A stretch of DNA of 32,680 nt from an uncultured Bacillota bacterium (GCA_947073765.1 CAMTMZ010000031.1:1-32680); one strand, 5' to 3'. Counted from the stretch's first letter, positions 16,960 through 25,401 are shown. Program-made: numbers and translations. Notes: a model not told the origin generated them from the sequence alone.

Positions 16960-16986
16960 GTATCGGCAAGAGGGAGGAAAACATAA
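16960..16986 (-). promoter_or_regulatory. Sigma-28 (FliA/SigD)-like promoter of the flagellin-like gene
   Basis: Read on the minus strand, TTATGTTT (16986-16979), 11 bp, then GCCGATAC (16967-16960). The enteric sigma-28 consensus is TAAAGTTT-N11-GCCGATAA, so matches are 6 of 8 and 7 of 8 at the exact spacing. Transcription would start about 30 bases before the ATG. A TATAAT lies just downstream, but no acceptable -35 hexamer stands 16-18 bp before it. The call is by inspection. Confidence 0.6.
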
Positions 16987-17005
16987 GCAAAGGCGCCAAG
17001 GGGAC

Positions 17006-17037
17006 AAAAAAAGCCGCTGAGCAACGCTCAGCGGCTT
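17006..17037 (-). terminator. Terminator of cutC
   Basis: AAGCCGCTGAGC (17011-17022) and GCTCAGCGGCTT (17026-17037) form a perfect 12-bp stem with a 3-nt loop. The A run at 17006-17012 gives the T tract on the minus strand, 14 bases after the cutC stop. Confidence 0.9.
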
Positions 17038-17050
17038 GGGTAGAGGAGAT

Positions 17051-17812
17051 TCAAGATTCAGAACGCAGGCTGTGGACAAGCTGAGCGCAGGCACGGAACT
17101 CCTCCTCATCGGTATGCCACAGCTCATACTCCGACAGGGAGGGAAGCCCCATGGAGACGGAGGTCTTGCGGTAACACATTCCGCTGTCTGTGGGCCGGCT
17201 CCGACCGGTGGTGTGAAAGACCCGGATTCCAGTGCGTCGGTGGAGCGTAAGGACATTATCTTGTTTTACTCCGCAGCCTGCCATAATGTCAATCCGGTCT
17301 GCGGCCTGGAGAAATACTTTCCGCAGAATCTCAGCCCCCTCTAGAGCGGTTCTGGCCTGCCCGGAGGTAAGGATCGTGCGGCAGCCCAGCTGGATAGCGT
17401 CCTCCAGGGCGGCGAGTGGGTCGCGGGTCATATCAAACGCCCGATGGAGGGTTACGTCCAAATCACCGGCACAGTCGATCAGGCGCTCCATGCGCTGACA
17501 ATCCAGGTTTCCTTGGGCTGTGAGTACGCCGATGACCACGCCGTTGGCCCCCATGTCCCGAAATCGGCAGATGTCGTCCTCCATTTCCTCCAGCTCAGGC
17601 GACGAGTATAGAAAATCTCCGAAGCGGGGGCGGATCAGTACATTGATGGGAACCGGAAAATCTCTCCGCACCTGTCGAAACAGGCTGGGAGAAGGGGTAG
17701 TGCCGCCGATGGCCAGATTGGCGCACAGTTCCAGGCGGTCCGCGCCGCCCTGAAAAGCGGCGGCACAGGAGGCGTAAGAGTCCACACAGCCCTCAATCAG
17801 CGGGATGCTCAT
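17051..17812 (-). CDS. cutC: CutC family protein
   Basis: A 253-residue TIM-barrel protein of the CutC family. The signatures EGCVDSYASCAAAFQGGADR in part, ELCANLAIGGTTPS, VLIRPRFGDFLYS and the HRAFDM motif are all clear. CutC was first linked to copper tolerance in E. coli, but its biochemical role is unsettled. Start is supported by TAGGAGGA upstream. The gene begins 32 bp after the chemoreceptor stop without a terminator between them, so the two are probably co-transcribed; a good terminator follows. Length is normal. The functional tie to chemotaxis is not evident. Confidence 0.92.
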   Translation of the reverse strand: MSIPLIEGCVDSYASCAAAFQGGADRLELCANLAIGGTTPSPSLFRQVRRDFPVPINVLIRPRFGDFLYSSPELEEMEDDICRFRDMGANGVVIGVLTAQGNLDCQRMERLIDCAGDLDVTLHRAFDMTRDPLAALEDAIQLGCRTILTSGQARTALEGAEILRKVFLQAADRIDIMAGCGVKQDNVLTLHRRTGIRVFHTTGRSRPTDSGMCYRKTSVSMGLPSLSEYELWHTDEEEFRACAQLVHSLRSES

Positions 17813-17844
17813 AAAAATATCCTCCTATTACACACGGGTCTGAG

Positions 17845-19809
17845 TCAACTGCGGGCTAAGGTGAAGCGGTCTACCAGCTGCTTCAGGCTGTCAGCCTCGG
17901 CGGACAGCTCCTCGCTGGCGGCGGCGCTCTCCTGGGCGGTGGCGCTATTGGTCTGTACAACGGCGGAAATCTGGTCTACGCCCTCGGTGACCTGGTTGAT
18001 GGCGCTGGTCTGCTCCTCCACGGCTTTGACAACAATGTCCATCTGGGTGGTCACATTTCCGGCGATGGAGCTGGTTTTACCCAGAGATTCGGTGACCTTA
18101 TGTACTGCCTGACCACCCTCGGTGACGGCGGCAATGGAATCCTCAATGAGGTCCTTGGTAGCCTTGGCGGCCTCATCGGATTTAGAGGCCAGATTGCGCA
18201 CCTCGTCGGCCACCACAGCAAAACCCTTGCCGGCGGTACCGGCACGGGCGGCCTCTACGGCGGCGTTCAGAGCGAGGATATTGGTTTGGAAGGCAATATC
18301 CTCGATAGTGGAGATGATTTTGCCAATTTTTTGAGAAGAGCCGGAGATCTTCTCCATGGCTGTGTTCAGATCCTGAACATATTCCATGCTGATGCCCAGC
18401 TGGGCGCCGGCCTGATTGACATATTGTCCTGCCTCCGCGGCGGCGGCGGCGGTGGTTTTGGATGTGGTGGAGATGTCGGAGATGGTGGCGGCAAGCTGCT
18501 GCACGGCGCTGGCCTGTTCCATGGAGCCCTGGCTCAGGGTCTGGGCTCCCACTGAGACCTGTCCGCTGGCAGAGGATACTTGGCTGGCGGAGGCGTCCAT
18601 CTGACGGATGGTGTTGCTCAGCTCTACCTTCAAGGTGAGCATGGAATTGAGAATACTGTAATAACCGCCCACATAGGCGTCACGGTGGGAGGAGCGGACA
18701 TCGAAATTCTGTTTGGCCATTTCGTTGAGCAGGTAGTCGATGTCACGAATGATGGTGTTCAGACCTGTGACCAGGGCCTCGGTGGAATGGATCAGCTCCG
18801 CTGTTTCGTCCTGACCGGTGGTCTGAGGAACGGGAGATTCCAGATCGCCCTCAACCAGCAGCTTCATCCGCTGGGCACAGGCACGCATGGGGACGCTGAT
18901 ATTGGTGGACAGCTTCAGGGCTACCACGATAGAGGCCAGGATGGAGGCCACGATTACCGCCACATTGAGAAGCATGCCGAAGTAGGTGTTGGACAGATAG
19001 TCTATCTGGAGTGAGGTGACGGCGACGCTCCAGCCGTCAGTGCCGCCTACAGGAGCATAGGCGGTGAACCGGGCGCCGTCCTCGCTCTTAAAACTGCCAA
19101 AGCCGTTTTTACCCTGGCGCATCTCGGCATGAATATCAGCCAGTTCCTTCAGAGATTTGTCGTCCTGGGCCTCACGCTCGATGTTTTGTGTGGTAATGGT
19201 GTCCAAAGAAATATCAGCAATGGTATCACCCGATTTATTGATCATATAGGAGCGGCAGCTCTGGCTGATCTGAATGGAGGAAACGATATCGTTGAGGAAG
19301 GTTTCAGGGGGGACAAAGTAGACCACACCAGCAATTTCTCCAGAACTGGAGTAAAGAGGAGCCGCCACCATGATGGACAGTTCACCGGTGATCTTACTGA
19401 TCAGTGGCTCAGAGACGTAGACGTTGCCCCTCATGGCCTGCTTGACATACTCCCGGTCAGAGTAGTCCTTTCCGTCGAAAATGCTGAAGCCGTCAGCGCC
19501 AATGACATTGCCGCGCTGGAAGCCGTGGAGGCGGATGCGCTCATCAATGATGGCCTGCTTCTCATCCAAAGGAGTGAGATAGTTAGACAGCTGTGAAATG
19601 CGGCCGGTATCCATGGCCACGTTTTTGTAGGCGGACAGCTCCTGTTCAATGCGGTCCGCGGCCAGGACCGCGGTTTGGCGCATCATCTGGTCTACTGTGG
19701 CAATGGTGCTTTTGTAGTTCAGGATGATGCTGGATGCGCCTACGGCGATCAACGCGGTGAGGACCGTGGCCATCAAGGAGACGGTAATTTTTTTGCGGAT
19801 ACTTTTCAT
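17845..19809 (-). CDS. Methyl-accepting chemotaxis protein with dCache sensor
   Basis: A 654-residue chemoreceptor. TM1 is at about residues 9-31 after KSIRKK, the extracellular dCache-type domain spans about 35-275 (including [20 protein letters not shown]), TM2 is about 279-299, then HAMP. The cytoplasmic signalling tip [20 protein letters not shown] lies near residue 505. The ligand is unknown; dCache domains often bind amino acids or organic acids. I chose the ATG at 19809 because GAGGTGGAG stands right before it; a GTG/ATG-like upstream extension of 12 residues adds nothing typical. Presence of a receptor implies chemotaxis in this organism. A terminal CheR/CheB pentapeptide is not obvious. 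Confidence 0.92.
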   Translation of the reverse strand: MKSIRKKITVSLMATVLTALIAVGASSIILNYKSTIATVDQMMRQTAVLAADRIEQELSAYKNVAMDTGRISQLSNYLTPLDEKQAIIDERIRLHGFQRGNVIGADGFSIFDGKDYSDREYVKQAMRGNVYVSEPLISKITGELSIMVAAPLYSSSGEIAGVVYFVPPETFLNDIVSSIQISQSCRSYMINKSGDTIADISLDTITTQNIEREAQDDKSLKELADIHAEMRQGKNGFGSFKSEDGARFTAYAPVGGTDGWSVAVTSLQIDYLSNTYFGMLLNVAVIVASILASIVVALKLSTNISVPMRACAQRMKLLVEGDLESPVPQTTGQDETAELIHSTEALVTGLNTIIRDIDYLLNEMAKQNFDVRSSHRDAYVGGYYSILNSMLTLKVELSNTIRQMDASASQVSSASGQVSVGAQTLSQGSMEQASAVQQLAATISDISTTSKTTAAAAAEAGQYVNQAGAQLGISMEYVQDLNTAMEKISGSSQKIGKIISTIEDIAFQTNILALNAAVEAARAGTAGKGFAVVADEVRNLASKSDEAAKATKDLIEDSIAAVTEGGQAVHKVTESLGKTSSIAGNVTTQMDIVVKAVEEQTSAINQVTEGVDQISAVVQTNSATAQESAAASEELSAEADSLKQLVDRFTLARS

Positions 19810-19870
19810 TTTTTCTCCACCTCGATTTTTTGTAACTGAAACCATTTATCAGCGAATTATCCTAACCTCT

Positions 19871-19900
19871 ATTATATAAGTTGCACAGGTGTCTTGTCAA
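19871..19900 (-). promoter_or_regulatory. Promoter of the chemoreceptor-cutC unit
   Basis: Minus-strand TTGACA (19900-19895) and TATAAT (19876-19871) are both perfect hexamers with an 18-bp spacer. It is a sigma-A type promoter, unlike the sigma-28-like one before the flagellin-like gene. Confidence 0.8.
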
Positions 19901-19971
19901 TGGGGTGTGCGGCTGTTTTTTGATATGTCCTGTAATGAAGCGTTGAAAACGTTGAGGGTTAAGTTCGGCAG

Positions 19972-20000
19972 AAAAAACCAGGCGGATAAATTCCACCTGG
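19972..20000 (-). terminator. Terminator of the GntR regulator gene
   Basis: On the minus strand CCAGGTGGA and TCCGCCTGG pair across a 5-nt loop with one wobble pair, followed by six T (plus-strand A run at 19972-19977). It lies 78 bp beyond the regulator's stop codon. Confidence 0.85.
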
Positions 20001-20078
20001 CATTAGGACAAATCCACATCAGGATTTACTGATTTTTGCTGGATAGAGACTGCGAATTGGATGGCAGAGACACAGATA

Positions 20079-20783
20079 TTATTGAGGCAAAGAGAGCAGC
20101 AAGCCGGAATTGCCCTCTGCATTGTCAGGAGCTGCCGCTTGAACACGCTCAATGAGCCGGTCAACATGGTCGCGCGCTTTCTGTTCCGCAAGCTCAGCCT
20201 CTTGTTCAAGAACAGCGTTCATAATTGCCATATGCTCCCGATATGAGCGTGAGGCGCGCATAGAGTCGTTATTCAAGCTTCGGTAGCTGAACACGGCCTC
20301 TTGCTCCAGGGCATTGATTCCTATTTGAGTCAGCAGATCGTTTTTGGAGGCCATATAGATCACGCGGTGAACCTCGATGCCCATCTGCAAAATCTTAAAT
20401 GAATCATCCTCTTTATAATAGTAGCCCATTTCAGAAATAAGCCGTTTAATCACCGTGATATCTTCATCGGTGCGGTTAACAGCCGCCTGATAAGCTGCCA
20501 TGCCCTCCAAAGCCTTTCGGACATACAATGTGTTGATAGTACGCTTGTAATCTCCAAGAGTAACATATACACGGCGATTAGAGCGTTTTTCCAAAAAACC
20601 CTCTGTCTGAAGGCGCTTTATTGCGGTTCGAACCGGTGAGCGGCTCACATTGAGCTGTGCGGCGACAATCTCTTCTGTAATTTGATAGCCGGGCGGATAG
20701 ATTCCCTTTACAATTGCCATTTTTAATTGCTGATAGGCCAGTGTTTCCAGATCCCGCTTTTGCTCCAAATTTGGATAATCCAC
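20079..20783 (-). CDS. GntR family regulator, FCD (FadR) subfamily
   Basis: A 234-residue regulator. Residues about 14-78 form the GntR winged helix, with the recognition part LNVSRSPVRTAIKRLQTEGF and wing RRVYVTLG. Residues about 85-215 are the all-helical FCD ligand domain; His139 in EVHR and a later His in YREHM fit the usual metal/ligand site. Such regulators commonly bind organic acids or their metabolites. It is divergent from the catabolic operon and its promoter carries a site related to the palindrome at the operon promoter, so it very likely controls that operon and itself. Translation begins at GTG after AAAGGGGAT. The last 20 residues are polar and unconserved-looking. Confidence 0.9.
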   Translation of the reverse strand: MDYPNLEQKRDLETLAYQQLKMAIVKGIYPPGYQITEEIVAAQLNVSRSPVRTAIKRLQTEGFLEKRSNRRVYVTLGDYKRTINTLYVRKALEGMAAYQAAVNRTDEDITVIKRLISEMGYYYKEDDSFKILQMGIEVHRVIYMASKNDLLTQIGINALEQEAVFSYRSLNNDSMRASRSYREHMAIMNAVLEQEAELAEQKARDHVDRLIERVQAAAPDNAEGNSGLLLSLPQ

Positions 20784-20837
20784 ATTACATATCCCCTTTA
20801 GTTTTGGGTGTGCCCAGGGAAGACTAGAATTGAATCA

Positions 20838-20867
20838 TACTATACAATGAAATAGGAAGCCTGTCAA
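20838..20867 (-). promoter_or_regulatory. Promoter and probable auto-operator of the GntR gene
   Basis: Minus-strand TTGACA (20867-20862) and TATAGT (20844-20839) with a 17-bp spacer form a strong promoter. The plus-strand sequence TACTATACAA at 20838-20847 overlaps its -10 box and matches the operon palindrome TTGTATACAA at 8 of 10 positions, which suggests weaker binding and autoregulation. Confidence 0.65.
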
Positions 20868-20900
20868 GCACAGAAGACAAATCTGGATCCAATCCAAGGC

Positions 20901-20920
20901 ACATATTACAAAAAATATGT
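20901..20920. promoter_or_regulatory. Unassigned inverted repeat in the divergent promoter region
   Basis: ACATATT (20901-20907) and AATATGT (20914-20920) are perfect inverted copies around a 6-nt A-rich centre. It lies about 50 bp upstream of the operon's -35 box, a usual place for an activator site. It does not match the cre, FNR or the GntR-type site seen here. Confidence 0.35.
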
Positions 20921-20969
20921 AGATATTTTATATGAATTCACAAAAATAAAAGATCCATTTTTTTGTTAG

Positions 20970-20998
20970 TTGACACCTCATAAAAAGTATGCTATTTT
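20970..20998 (+). promoter_or_regulatory. Promoter of the catabolic operon
   Basis: A perfect TTGACA (20970-20975) and TATTTT (20993-20998) are 17 bp apart, and a TG lies just upstream as TATGC, giving a partial extended -10. It is the only good promoter seen before the SDR gene. Confidence 0.7.
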
Positions 20999-21006
20999 GT
21001 ATACAA
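20997..21006. promoter_or_regulatory. GntR-type operator overlapping the operon promoter
   Basis: TTGTATACAA is a perfect 10-bp palindrome whose first two bases are the last bases of the -10 box. FCD-type GntR proteins typically bind palindromes of the form T-N-G-T...A-C-N-A. Binding here would block transcription initiation, so the GntR protein encoded next door should act as a repressor relieved by its ligand. Confidence 0.65.
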
Positions 21007-21045
21007 TATAGAGCTCTATAATGTTGATGAAAGGGGTGTGCAGTA

Positions 21046-21804
21046 ATGACAAAAGTGTTGCAGGAGAAAATCATTTTAATTACTGGAGGCGCACAAGGCT
21101 TGGGGCTTGCGATGTCCAAAGGTTGTGCGCGGAGCGGAGCTGCTGTTATTATGGCGGACATCAACGATGAAAAGCTTAACGAATCTGTAGAGGAGCTCCG
21201 CAGGGAGGGGCTGCTCTGTGAGGGGGTTAAAATGGACATCACTGATGCACAGCAAATCAAAGAAACAATTCGCGGCATCGTAGAAACGCACGGCAGGCTG
21301 GACGGTGTGGTCAATAATGCCGGTATTACAAGCAAGGTGAAATTTTTAGAATCCTCGTCCGCTGACTTTGACAAGGTAATAAACCTGAATCTGCGTTCTG
21401 TCTATTTGTGCTGCAGGGCGGCAGCTGAGGTGATGGTCAAGCAGAGGTCGGGCGCGATTGTGAATATTGCATCTGTGGCGGCGAGAAATGGAGGGGGGTT
21501 GATGAGTACAAGCCTTTATGCGGCCTCAAAGGGGGGGGTAATTTCACTGACAAAGGGCCTTGCGCGTGAGCTTGCGCCGTATAATGTGCACGTGAATTCA
21601 ATTGCGCCTGGCAGCATCGATACGCCAATGACAACGGCAGACAGAGATCCTCAGGAGTATCAGAGTACGATTCAAAAGATGCCCCTCCACCGCAGAGGGC
21701 AGCCGGAAGAACTGGTGGGACCCGCCATTCTTCTTCTTTCCGACGCGGGTTCCTTCATGGTTGGCGCGACTCTGGATGTAAATGGCGGGTCTTACATGTA
21801 TTAA
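21046..21804 (+). CDS. Short-chain dehydrogenase/reductase
   Basis: A 252-residue classical SDR. The cofactor motif TGGAQGLG is at about residues 13-20 and NNAG near 89-92. The catalytic serine is in NIASVAA and the YAASK motif is present. An Asp at the end of beta-2 (MADIND) suggests NAD preference. It is the first gene of the operon after the GntR-controlled promoter, so it probably oxidises a hydroxyl group of the imported compound or of a later intermediate; the substrate cannot be read from the sequence. It differs clearly from fabG of the fatty-acid operon. Start is supported by GAAAGGGG upstream. Confidence 0.9.
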   Translation: MTKVLQEKIILITGGAQGLGLAMSKGCARSGAAVIMADINDEKLNESVEELRREGLLCEGVKMDITDAQQIKETIRGIVETHGRLDGVVNNAGITSKVKFLESSSADFDKVINLNLRSVYLCCRAAAEVMVKQRSGAIVNIASVAARNGGGLMSTSLYAASKGGVISLTKGLARELAPYNVHVNSIAPGSIDTPMTTADRDPQEYQSTIQKMPLHRRGQPEELVGPAILLLSDAGSFMVGATLDVNGGSYMY

Positions 21805-21931
21805 TGTCGTATAGGTCAGAAAATGTTGCTTATCCTTTGGATAGAACAAAATACTTGAAAGAAAGGCAGCCGGCTGCGCGCTTCATATGGCAATGGAGCA
21901 TGGCAGCATTGCGGCTGGTATGGTGGTTCCT

Positions 21932-22963
21932 ATGAAAAAGCTGTTGTCTATTTTCCTGGCTGTTTTCGTGTCCTTCTCTCTGGCGTCCTGCGGTGAAAAG
22001 GCGCCCCCCTCAAGCAGCAGTCCGAAGCCAAACGACTCCGATGTTTTTGGTCCCGCCCTCACAGCCTCCTTTGGTCACGTTATGGCCGCGGATTCCCCTG
22101 CGGGAAAAGCTGCTGACTTTTTTGCTGAGAGAGTGTCGGAGCTTACCGAAGGCACAGTTGTTGTCACGGTGCACCCCGGTTCCCAGTTGGGTGGTGATCG
22201 AGATATGATAGAGAGTCAACAGATGGGCGCACTCGAGTTTTCTCTGCCCGGTACGTCGATTTATTCCTCCTTTGAGCCAACTCTGGGTACCTTCTGCCTG
22301 CCCTTCCTCTACTCAGACTATGAGGAGGCACGGGCGGTTTTAGACAGCGAAGAGGCTGCGTCTATTTATTCCGTAACTGAAAATCAGAATATCAAGCTTT
22401 TGACTACATTCGAGAGCGGTTTCCGCCAGTTGGGTACAAACAAACGTCCCGTGAATAGTCTGGCTGATTTGAAAGGACAGATTATCCGGATTCCGCAGGG
22501 AGACATTTATACCCAGACCTGGGCCGCTCTTGGTACAAATGGCACGCCGCTGGCCTGGAACGAACTGTTTGCGGCTCTTCAGACCGGTGTTGTAGATGGA
22601 GAAGAGGCGCCTCTGGCCAATTTTGCCGCCACCGGGTTTGGAGAGGTCTGCAAATACTTTGCCTATATCAACTATGCTTACGACCCCTTGATGTTTACGG
22701 TCAGCAATGACTTCTGGAATAAAATGAACCAGGCCCAGCAGGATGCGGTCCGGCAGGCTGCCCTGGAAGCCCGGGATAAATGCCGGGAGCTCAACACGCA
22801 GGCCGAGGCAGACTACGAGGCACAGCTGATTGAGAAATGGGGCACTGAGTTTACCCACCCGGATTTGACCGACTTCAAAGCTGCCGTACAGCCCGTATAT
22901 GATGGCTGGGATTATCAGGATACGCTGAAAATCATCCAGGATGTGCAGGCCAAGCTGGGGTAA
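21932..22963 (+). CDS. dctP: TRAP transporter substrate-binding lipoprotein (DctP family)
   Basis: A 343-residue solute receptor. The first 20 residues are a lipoprotein signal (MKKLL, hydrophobic core, lipobox LASC with Cys20), followed by a Ser/Pro-rich linker, as expected for a Gram-positive TRAP binding protein. The DctP fold shows GSQLGGDRDMIE, the KGQIIRIPQ stretch with Arg186, which in this family clamps the substrate carboxylate, and WNELFAALQTGVVDGEE. The start at MKKLL is chosen for the signal peptide although its ribosome binding site is weak; an in-frame ATG at 21887 would add 15 residues. Substrate is probably an organic acid. The membrane subunits are encoded two genes downstream, with an HD protein between. 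Confidence 0.92.
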   Translation: MKKLLSIFLAVFVSFSLASCGEKAPPSSSSPKPNDSDVFGPALTASFGHVMAADSPAGKAADFFAERVSELTEGTVVVTVHPGSQLGGDRDMIESQQMGALEFSLPGTSIYSSFEPTLGTFCLPFLYSDYEEARAVLDSEEAASIYSVTENQNIKLLTTFESGFRQLGTNKRPVNSLADLKGQIIRIPQGDIYTQTWAALGTNGTPLAWNELFAALQTGVVDGEEAPLANFAATGFGEVCKYFAYINYAYDPLMFTVSNDFWNKMNQAQQDAVRQAALEARDKCRELNTQAEADYEAQLIEKWGTEFTHPDLTDFKAAVQPVYDGWDYQDTLKIIQDVQAKLG

Positions 22964-22974
22964 GAGGAATGGAT

Positions 22975-23532
22975 ATGAAGAAAATAGAGATTACCACAGA
23001 GTATTTAGAGAGGGTATTTCCCGCCTTTTGCCAGCTATCCAGTTTAGAAGAGAAGAGACAGATTACAAAGGTAAATCAAGACATGTTTGAGCGCTGTGGC
23101 TGGAGCAGCATTGAAGATGCCTGTTTTTCCCCTGCCCTGCCGGACTGCAGGTTGGTAGACCATATCAACGCTGTGATGGAAGGGACACTGGCTGCGGCAC
23201 GTTGTATGGAGCGGTATCAGGGTATCGAGTTTGACTATGATAACATTATTGTGCTGGCGATGCTTCATGATGTCAGTAAGCTTGTGGAGTATGAGCCGGC
23301 AGAGAGCGGGTGCCGTGAGACAGAGATTGGCAAAAAAATTCAGCATGGCGTATTCGCCGCCATGCTGGCCCAGAAGTATGGATTTTCGATACACGTGATG
23401 AACCAGATTTTGACGCATACGCCTCGTTCAAAAATGAGGCCGTCAGACAAGGAGGGAGCGCTGTTCGCCCGTGTGGACATTGGAAATGCGGATATGCTGC
23501 ACTATACCCACGGCCTGCCGCTCTTTGATTGA
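22975..23532 (+). CDS. HD-domain protein inside the TRAP operon
   Basis: A 185-residue protein with an HD metal-dependent hydrolase pattern: His63 in VDHINAV, His98-Asp99 in AMLHDVSK, His124 in QHGVFAA, His148 in THTP and Asp168 in DIGNAD. These give the H...HD...H...D set of metal ligands. The N-terminal 50 residues are helical and unassigned. HD enzymes usually cleave phosphate esters or, in some groups, act as lyases or oxygenases, so it could process the imported substrate or a derivative. The ATG at 22975 is preferred over 22969 because AGAGGA directly abuts the first ATG. It lies tightly after dctP and before dctQ, so it belongs to the operon. Confidence 0.8.
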   Translation: MKKIEITTEYLERVFPAFCQLSSLEEKRQITKVNQDMFERCGWSSIEDACFSPALPDCRLVDHINAVMEGTLAAARCMERYQGIEFDYDNIIVLAMLHDVSKLVEYEPAESGCRETEIGKKIQHGVFAAMLAQKYGFSIHVMNQILTHTPRSKMRPSDKEGALFARVDIGNADMLHYTHGLPLFD

Positions 23533-23603
23533 AAGTTTGACACAGGGCGGCGCAGCGCCGATCTGAAAATGTGTTTTACCGCCATGGATAAAGGAGGGAC
23601 CTG

Positions 23604-24212
23604 ATGAAAGCCTTTGATAGGATTGACCGGCCAGTAGTCATTTTCTGCAAAGCAGTTGTATTTATTACCTTTATTGTGATTATTGCGTCGGCCGCGTTGC
23701 AAGTATTTTACCGGTTTATTCTGGATAAGTCATTCTCTTGGACAGACGAGCTCTGCCGGTACGGCATGGTATGGATGACATTTATTGGGGCCGGCTATGC
23801 GGTGCGCACACACCAGCATATCGCCGTCGATCTGCTGAAAACTGTGATTTCTCCCACGGCGGCAGTTGTATTAGATCGTATCAATGACATCTGCATGATG
23901 GGGTTTGGAGCGACGCTTGCCTATTTTGGCGGCAAGCTGTCAGTTATGAATATGGCGCAGATTTCTCCCGGATTGAAGTTTTCCATGGGCCTGGTCTATA
24001 GCTGTGTGCCGATCTGCGGAGTCTTAATCTGTGGCTATGCGTTGGCAGATCTGCTTGGCTGGGTCATTCCGGAGAAGCGGACAAGCGGAGAGGGGAATAG
24101 GCGTGTCTATAGCTCTGATTGTTTTGTTAGCTGCCTTTTTTGGTCTTTTGGTAATTTGTCTGCCTATCAGCTTCAGCATTGGGGCGGCCTCTCTTCTGGC
24201 TATGCTGTGTAA
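23604..24212 (+). CDS. dctQ: TRAP transporter small membrane subunit (DctQ family), extended into dctM
   Basis: The family part, residues about 1-165, has four predicted membrane helices and the DctQ motifs FSWTDELCRYGMVWMTFIGA (20 residues) and GAGYAVRTHQHIAVD. DctQ pairs with DctM in sodium-driven solute import. GGAGGGACC before the ATG supports the start. The frame does not stop where the family usually ends. It continues about 37 codons over the start of dctM, giving a polar, unrelated-looking tail and a 110-bp overlap. A TAG in another frame at about 24096-24098, just before the dctM start, hints that a single-base indel may have removed the normal stop. Confidence 0.88.
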   Translation: MKAFDRIDRPVVIFCKAVVFITFIVIIASAALQVFYRFILDKSFSWTDELCRYGMVWMTFIGAGYAVRTHQHIAVDLLKTVISPTAAVVLDRINDICMMGFGATLAYFGGKLSVMNMAQISPGLKFSMGLVYSCVPICGVLICGYALADLLGWVIPEKRTSGEGNRRVYSSDCFVSCLFWSFGNLSAYQLQHWGGLSSGYAV

Positions 24213-25380
24213 TGGGAAACCGCTGCAAATGGTAGCGCAGCGCATCTTTGTGTCTGTTGATTCCTTTACACTGCTTGCGGTTCCTTTCTTCATTTTAGTT
24301 GGAGACCTGATGATTCAGGGTGGAATTTCCAGGCGTCTGATCGACTTGGCCAACGCGATGGTGGGGTGGATTAAAGGGGGAATGGCCTATTTCACGCTGG
24401 TCGCGTCCGCGTTTTTCGGGGCGATCTCCGGCTCTGCCCTCGCCACTACCAGCGCGATCGGCGGACTGATGTATCCTGAAATGATAAAAAAAGGGTATCA
24501 GCCAGCCTTCGCGGCTGCGTTAGGCGCTGTGGGTGGAACGCTTGGCATCCTGATCCCGCCTTCAATTGCCTTTATTATTTTTGGGACACAGACGGATACC
24601 TCCGTAACAAAGCTCTTTACTGGCGGTGCGGTTGCCGGTGTAATTGTCTGCGTTTTCTATATCATCGCGGCCCGCCTTGGGCTGGCAGTCAGCAAGACGC
24701 AGACACAGGAGTCAGAAAGGCCCTCACTCAGAAAGGTAGTAAAAGCGTTTTTCAAAGCCTTTTGGGGACTGCTTTGCCCCATCATTATTCTGGGCGGCAT
24801 TTACTCCGGCAAGTTTACAGCGACTGAGGCCGCTGCGGTTGCGGTCCTCTATACGCTCATTGTTGGCTTTTTTATCTACCGGGAGTTGACTGTAGAAAAA
24901 GCAGTCAAGGCGATTATCGGTGCGGGCATCTCCACCGCCACCATCCTGTTTTTGGTTGGAGTAGCCTCTTTGTTCAGCTGGATTTTGACAATCGAGGGCG
25001 TGGGCACATTGCTCAGCAACGCTGTCACCTCTGCCGGACTGAATAAAATTGCGTTTTTATTGATTGTGAATGTCATTTATCTGATCCTTGGCATGCTGAT
25101 GGAAACTGTCCCCATTATCATTTTAACCGCGCCTATTTTTAGCCCGATTGCGAAAATGCTGGGGGTAGATCCGGTGCATTTTGGCATTATCACTGTGGTA
25201 AATCTGGCCTTTGGACTATTTACGCCGCCCTTTGGAACGTGTGTCTTTATGGCCAACAGCTATTCCAGGCAGCCTGTGATGTCCATTGTAAAAAAATGCG
25301 CAATATTTTATATCTTTGGGGTACTGGCCATTTTGCTTATCACCTATGTTGAACCGCTCACTATGTGGATCGTTCAATAA
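24103..25380 (+). CDS. dctM: TRAP transporter large membrane subunit (DctM family)
   Basis: A 425-residue protein with many hydrophobic helices, the transport-channel subunit. Typical stretches are PFFILVGDLMIQGGISRRLI, GAISGSALATTSAIG, LGAVGGTLGILIPPS and FGLFTPPFGTCVF. The GTG at 24103, preceded by GGAGAGGGG, gives the usual N-terminus VSIALIVLLAAFFG and the usual family length; an ATG at 24031 would add 24 polar residues over dctQ. The E1 genes follow after 21 bp, so import and catabolism share one transcript. Confidence 0.93.
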   Translation: MSIALIVLLAAFFGLLVICLPISFSIGAASLLAMLCNGKPLQMVAQRIFVSVDSFTLLAVPFFILVGDLMIQGGISRRLIDLANAMVGWIKGGMAYFTLVASAFFGAISGSALATTSAIGGLMYPEMIKKGYQPAFAAALGAVGGTLGILIPPSIAFIIFGTQTDTSVTKLFTGGAVAGVIVCVFYIIAARLGLAVSKTQTQESERPSLRKVVKAFFKAFWGLLCPIIILGGIYSGKFTATEAAAVAVLYTLIVGFFIYRELTVEKAVKAIIGAGISTATILFLVGVASLFSWILTIEGVGTLLSNAVTSAGLNKIAFLLIVNVIYLILGMLMETVPIIILTAPIFSPIAKMLGVDPVHFGIITVVNLAFGLFTPPFGTCVFMANSYSRQPVMSIVKKCAIFYIFGVLAILLITYVEPLTMWIVQ

Positions 25381-25401
25381 CGGCTATATGGGGGAGAAAC
25401 A

